Positions 5,864-8,634 of a stretch of 8,634 nucleotides of DNA are shown one piece after another. The stretch is from Pseudomonadota bacterium (GTDB lineage: Bacteria > Pseudomonadota > Gammaproteobacteria > Natronospirales > REEB76), in NCBI GenBank assembly GCA_021779005.1, contig JAJYBN010000038.1, positions 1 to 8,634 of the forward strand, in the 5' to 3' direction. How positions within the stretch are numbered: position 1 is the first letter of the stretch; every line of letters starts with the position of its first letter. Both the position numbers and the translations under genes were made by a program. The notes under the pieces are model-generated. The model did no database searches and was not told the origin of the DNA. It worked only from the letters and a program-made list of their open reading frames with translations.

Positions 5864-7615
5864 TCATGCGCCGACCCAGGCTGATTCGAGTGACTGCGCC
5901 CGGCGTTTGGCAGCGGCCGGTTTGATCGTACCGCGCGCCACGGCGCGCACGAACTCCTCGTTGTCACGGGCCCGAAGGATGCGCCAGGCGGCGCCTATAT
6001 CCCGTACTACGCGCGTGAGGAGTTTCTTCTCGTCACTCGCATAATGCTCGCCGGGCCGATTCGCCAACACCAGTACGCCGCGCAACCGGCCCAGCACGGT
6101 GATAGGTATCACGCAGCCGTCCTTGCCCAGGCTGCTGGTGAAATCCGACAGCTCCATGGCTTTGCGGTCGGCACGCGCTGCCACTACCGCCGGGTCATCG
6201 TTGTCCAGATGCTGCGGGTAGTTGGCATCGCCCGACTGGCGCACACGCGTATAACCATTTTCAGTGATCTCGTAGAGTGCCAGCGCCGGGCTGCGTGTAT
6301 GCCGGCGTAATTCTGCAACCGCCATATCCAGCAACCGCTGGACATTTTCGATATGGCCAGAATGCCGTGCGAAACTTCTGAGAGCTTTCTCCGCCAGATA
6401 TTTCTTGCGGAAGAACACCCGTTCCACTACCCGGTCCATGTAGGTGCGGACCTTGCCGAGCACGATGCCGAGCGCCAGCGGCACAACTACTTGCAGCAGC
6501 AGGCTTGCGCCTTCACCGAGAGTAGCGCGCAGCGCCAGGCTGTTAACCGCGGCGATCACGCCCACCACCAGTGTGGTGGTGGCGCCGTACACCAGAGTCT
6601 TGTCGATGATCACACTCACGTCCACCATCCGATGGCGCAGAATGGCATACAGAAACCCCGATATACCGAGACTTACACCTACAGAATTCAACGCGAGCGT
6701 GCCCACGTAACCTAGCACGCTGATATCACGTGCCAGCACACCCACGAAGAACGGCACCAGGCTCCACAGCATCCATTGGATGCGGATCTTCTGTACCCCA
6801 CTCGCCCGGTACACAGCGAAGAACAACACGGCCGCGGTCACCATATACGGTGCCGCGATCAGCCAGGTGAGCGCCGGATCGATCCACACCGCAGAGCCGC
6901 GGTACACGAGCAGCCACGCTCCCCCCAGTACCACGGTGAGCCCCGCAACCAGAGTCAGTGCCAGTGTGATCCTGAGAGTTGTGCGGATAGTTGCGGACAG
7001 GGCATTACCAGCCAGAGATTCTGCAACCCCATACAGTGCGAACCGGCCCACGAAGAAAAACAGGTATTCGATAAGGTTGGCTTCATAGAGCGTGAAACCA
7101 GAAAAAGGCATTCGGATCAATGACCCTCCGATGAGATAAGCAATGCCCCACAATGCGAGGAACCGTGCGGCGTTATCCCGGCCCTTCCACAATGCCAGCA
7201 AGGTGACGATCGCGAGCACGATCTCCATATAGACCCAAATCCATCTGATAGTAAATCGTTTTACTGGAGTGAGTGACTGGATACCGGTGGTGACCGGAAC
7301 CATGGTAATGGTTGCGCCGTGACGTATCGCGAACTGGTAGGTGACTCCGCTGGCCATGTTTGAATCCTGTGCACCACCCGCAAACAAGGCCGCACGCGCT
7401 GATTGATCAAGCGATGGGATGTCGATCTGGTCTCCAGCCTGCAGATTCTGTGGTAGAGGCGCACCGCTGAGCGGCTCGACGACCGCCGTGTGCGCATCCA
7501 CGAAGCGTGGGGTGAAGGGCAGGCTGCCGAGATGGAAAGCGGCATAACCATTGGATGCGAGTATCGCAATGATGCCGAGGGTTACCGATACAAGTACAGC
7601 ACGATGACGAATCAT
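5864..7615 (-). CDS. Multi-pass membrane sensor with GAF-like domain and no recognisable output domain
   Basis: This 583-residue inner-membrane protein begins with one hydrophobic segment (about 8-26). A periplasmic region (27-120) follows; its AGDQIDIPSLD and YQFAIRHG.TITMVPV resemble PDZ-like sensor regions. About eight or nine more membrane segments lie roughly at 125-143, 152-168, 182-200, 213-236, 250-269, 280-298, 303-325, 341-361 and 368-386. The cytoplasmic loop LRHRMVDVSVIIDKTLVYG (326-344) and KVRTYMDRVVERVFFRKKY (388-406) are motifs found in membrane histidine kinases and related sensors. A GAF-like domain follows (about 405-550), then a basic tail. No H-box, ATPase, GGDEF, EAL or phosphatase domain follows, and none is encoded beyond the stop. 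The start is supported by GGGAG (7622-7626), six bases before ATG. The ligand and partner are unknown. Confidence 0.8.
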   Translation of the reverse strand: MIRHRAVLVSVTLGIIAILASNGYAAFHLGSLPFTPRFVDAHTAVVEPLSGAPLPQNLQAGDQIDIPSLDQSARAALFAGGAQDSNMASGVTYQFAIRHGATITMVPVTTGIQSLTPVKRFTIRWIWVYMEIVLAIVTLLALWKGRDNAARFLALWGIAYLIGGSLIRMPFSGFTLYEANLIEYLFFFVGRFALYGVAESLAGNALSATIRTTLRITLALTLVAGLTVVLGGAWLLVYRGSAVWIDPALTWLIAAPYMVTAAVLFFAVYRASGVQKIRIQWMLWSLVPFFVGVLARDISVLGYVGTLALNSVGVSLGISGFLYAILRHRMVDVSVIIDKTLVYGATTTLVVGVIAAVNSLALRATLGEGASLLLQVVVPLALGIVLGKVRTYMDRVVERVFFRKKYLAEKALRSFARHSGHIENVQRLLDMAVAELRRHTRSPALALYEITENGYTRVRQSGDANYPQHLDNDDPAVVAARADRKAMELSDFTSSLGKDGCVIPITVLGRLRGVLVLANRPGEHYASDEKKLLTRVVRDIGAAWRILRARDNEEFVRAVARGTIKPAAAKRRAQSLESAWVGA

Positions 7616-7760
7616 GGCTAACTCCCGTAATTAATCTTATTTAAAGCCGAAAATCCTGTTCCCCAATGAGTCTAGGTCAATACACTTTCCAGCGTGAATC
7701 GCGGACCTGCTTAGTTACATCACTGTCTATTATCAACTCTGCACCAACATTCATAACGCA

Positions 7761-7776
7761 TCAATAAATTTATTGA
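7761..7776. promoter_or_regulatory. Perfect 16-nt palindrome, operator candidate
   Basis: TCAATAAATTTATTGA reads identically on both strands. It lies 146 nt before the sensor gene start and 168 nt before the right-hand gene start, and overlaps a TTGACG hexamer (7773-7778) that could act as a plus-strand -35, although the matching -10 is poor. Length and symmetry fit a dimeric repressor site. It does not match the FNR or CRP consensus. Confidence 0.35.
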
Positions 7777-7867
7777 CGGAAGTTTCATATTACTCGCATA
7801 TCACACATAACCAGTACAGAGCCGGTACCAAACGCATTAAAATGCCACGAACTCATGGGTTTGCGTG

Positions 7868-7873
7868 TATACT
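7868..7873 (+). promoter_or_regulatory. Putative -10 element for the right-hand exported protein
   Basis: TATACT matches TATAAT at 5 of 6 positions. Transcription would start near 7880, precisely where a hairpin begins, giving a leader of about 64 nt. No recognisable -35 hexamer lies 16-18 nt upstream, so an activator or an alternative sigma factor may be needed. Confidence 0.4.
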
Positions 7874-7879
7874 CCAGAA

Positions 7880-7917
7880 GCTTCACATGGTTGTGAAGCG
7901 GATCCTGAGAACGGATC
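7880..7917 (+). promoter_or_regulatory. Two tandem hairpins in the leader of the right-hand gene
   Basis: GCTTCAC (7880-7886) pairs perfectly with GTGAAGC (7893-7899) around a six-base loop. One base later, GATCC (7901-7905) pairs with GGATC (7913-7917) around seven bases. Both precede the TAGGAG ribosome site and leave it free. A 5'-end hairpin of this sort often protects mRNA from decay; that role is inference. There is no T tract directly after the second stem, so it is not a classical terminator. Confidence 0.45.
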
Positions 7918-7943
7918 TTTAACATTCTTTTAGGAGTTTTTTT

Positions 7944-8634
7944 ATGAAATTTATTAAAATTTGGTTGGGCTCACTGCTGGCACTCATGTGCATCACCGGT
8001 GTCCAGGCCGCCGATATGGCCAAGGCGAATGTCATGCGCGTTTACACCGACACGGTGACGCCGGCAGAACAGGCGGCCTACGAGGCTGGTGTCAAGAGTT
8101 ACAACCAGTGCCTCAGCCAGCACGGTTTCAAGGTCAGATGGATCGCCTTGAATCACGAAACGGGCAACACCTATAGCTATTCATATGTGAGTGATCCAAT
8201 AACCTGGGCAGGCTTCGACGACATGCGCGCCACGGGCAAAGCCTGTGATGCGATATGGCAATCGGCCGCCGGCCCGCATCTGCAAAGCGAGACCAGTACT
8301 TTTTTGACGTTTATGCCTGAAATGAGCCATATGTCCAAGGGAAGTGTGGATCTGGGCACCGGGCTCATCCATGTCAGCTACACGACACTGAAAAACGGCC
8401 ACGACACCTACATGGCCTACGTGAATGCTGTGAAGAAGATCACCGCGGCCGCCGACAAATCCAACTGGCCGGGTGACTACATGATGTCCGAAGTCGATAG
8501 TGGTGGCGAAGGCGCACCGGATTTCATCCTGACATACACAGCCAAGAACTGGGCGGACTATGGCACGGATATCAATCCCCCGTTCTGGACGATGGTCGAG
8601 AAAGCCTATGGCAAGAAGGAAGCCGTGGCGCTGC
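7944..8634 (+). CDS. Exported protein of unknown function with an apparent internal domain duplication (cut by window edge)
   Basis: The frame is open from ATG at 7944 to the window end: 230 codons with no stop. TAGGAG (7931-7936) lies seven bases before the ATG. The first 22 residues form a Sec signal peptide (MKFIKIW, a hydrophobic core, cleavage after VQA). The mature part seems to contain two similar alpha+beta units. Unit 1 (about 29-118) begins VMRVYTDTVTPAEQAAY and has a strand SYSYVSD followed by a W/F-rich helix. Unit 2 (about 140-223) begins LIHVSYTTLKNGHDTY and has FILTYTAKNWADY followed by the helix FWTMVEKAYG. This beta-alpha-beta-beta-alpha pattern resembles ferredoxin-like dimeric alpha-beta barrel proteins (NIPSNAP or ABM type), which is inference. 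C56 and C101 could form a disulfide. I do not recognise a function. Confidence 0.85.
   Translation, partial: MKFIKIWLGSLLALMCITGVQAADMAKANVMRVYTDTVTPAEQAAYEAGVKSYNQCLSQHGFKVRWIALNHETGNTYSYSYVSDPITWAGFDDMRATGKACDAIWQSAAGPHLQSETSTFLTFMPEMSHMSKGSVDLGTGLIHVSYTTLKNGHDTYMAYVNAVKKITAAADKSNWPGDYMMSEVDSGGEGAPDFILTYTAKNWADYGTDINPPFWTMVEKAYGKKEAVAL

Larger units (their letters stand above)
7616..7943. other. Divergent regulatory region between the sensor gene and the exported-protein gene
   Basis: These 328 nt hold no visible gene. They carry the start signals of two divergent genes: a GGGAG ribosome site for the sensor gene at 7622-7626 and TAGGAG for the right-hand gene at 7931-7936. The region also holds a 16-nt palindrome, a TATACT hexamer and two tandem hairpins, listed separately. 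The middle (7740-7845) is more AT-rich than the flanking genes. No convincing promoter for the sensor gene was found. Confidence 0.6.

Noticed and set aside
7675..7680. TTGACC on the minus strand, considered as the -35 of the sensor gene promoter
   Set aside because: At 17 nt spacing the -10 position reads AGGATT, only two matches to consensus, and no better partner was found.

Overview
This looks like an ordinary chromosomal segment of a moderately GC-rich gammaproteobacterium. The gene set fits that group: RNase AM (YciV/TrpH type), TtcA, QueD, a GAF/HD-GYP protein and an exported DsrE-family protein. The species cannot be named from the sequence. I found no insertion sequence, phage gene, CRISPR array, tRNA or rRNA, and no clear sign of recent transfer.

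Layout, left to right. The left edge holds the first codons of pdhA (pyruvate dehydrogenase E1 alpha, minus strand), with an unresolved start. Next is queD (minus), for queuosine synthesis. Divergent from it is a plus-strand pair whose reading frames overlap at ATGA: a small DUF465/YdcH-like coiled-coil protein and the PHP-family exoribonuclease RNase AM. This pair converges on a minus-strand operon read as ttcA (tRNA 2-thiocytidine synthetase) followed by a GAF/HD-GYP c-di-GMP phosphodiesterase, the two frames overlapping by up to 8 nt. A 334-nt non-coding stretch with several hairpins follows. Then come an exported, cysteine-free DsrE-like protein (plus), a perfect 30-nt palindrome that is probably its terminator, a multi-membrane-segment sensor with a GAF domain but no output domain (minus), a 328-nt regulatory stretch, and an exported protein of unknown function (plus) that is cut by the right edge.

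Functional themes are RNA metabolism (queD, ttcA, RNase AM) and signalling (HD-GYP protein, orphan sensor), plus two exported proteins of unknown role. The -10 regions proposed for queD and ttcA share the same 10 bases, which hints at common promoter properties.

I do not see a clearly new multi-gene system. The points most worth a second look are the cysteine-less DsrE protein, the long insertion inside the HD-GYP domain and its pairing with ttcA, the structured intergenic region before the DsrE gene, the sensor without an effector, the exported protein that appears to be an internal duplication with its unusual leader, and the pdhA start region with an in-frame TAG.
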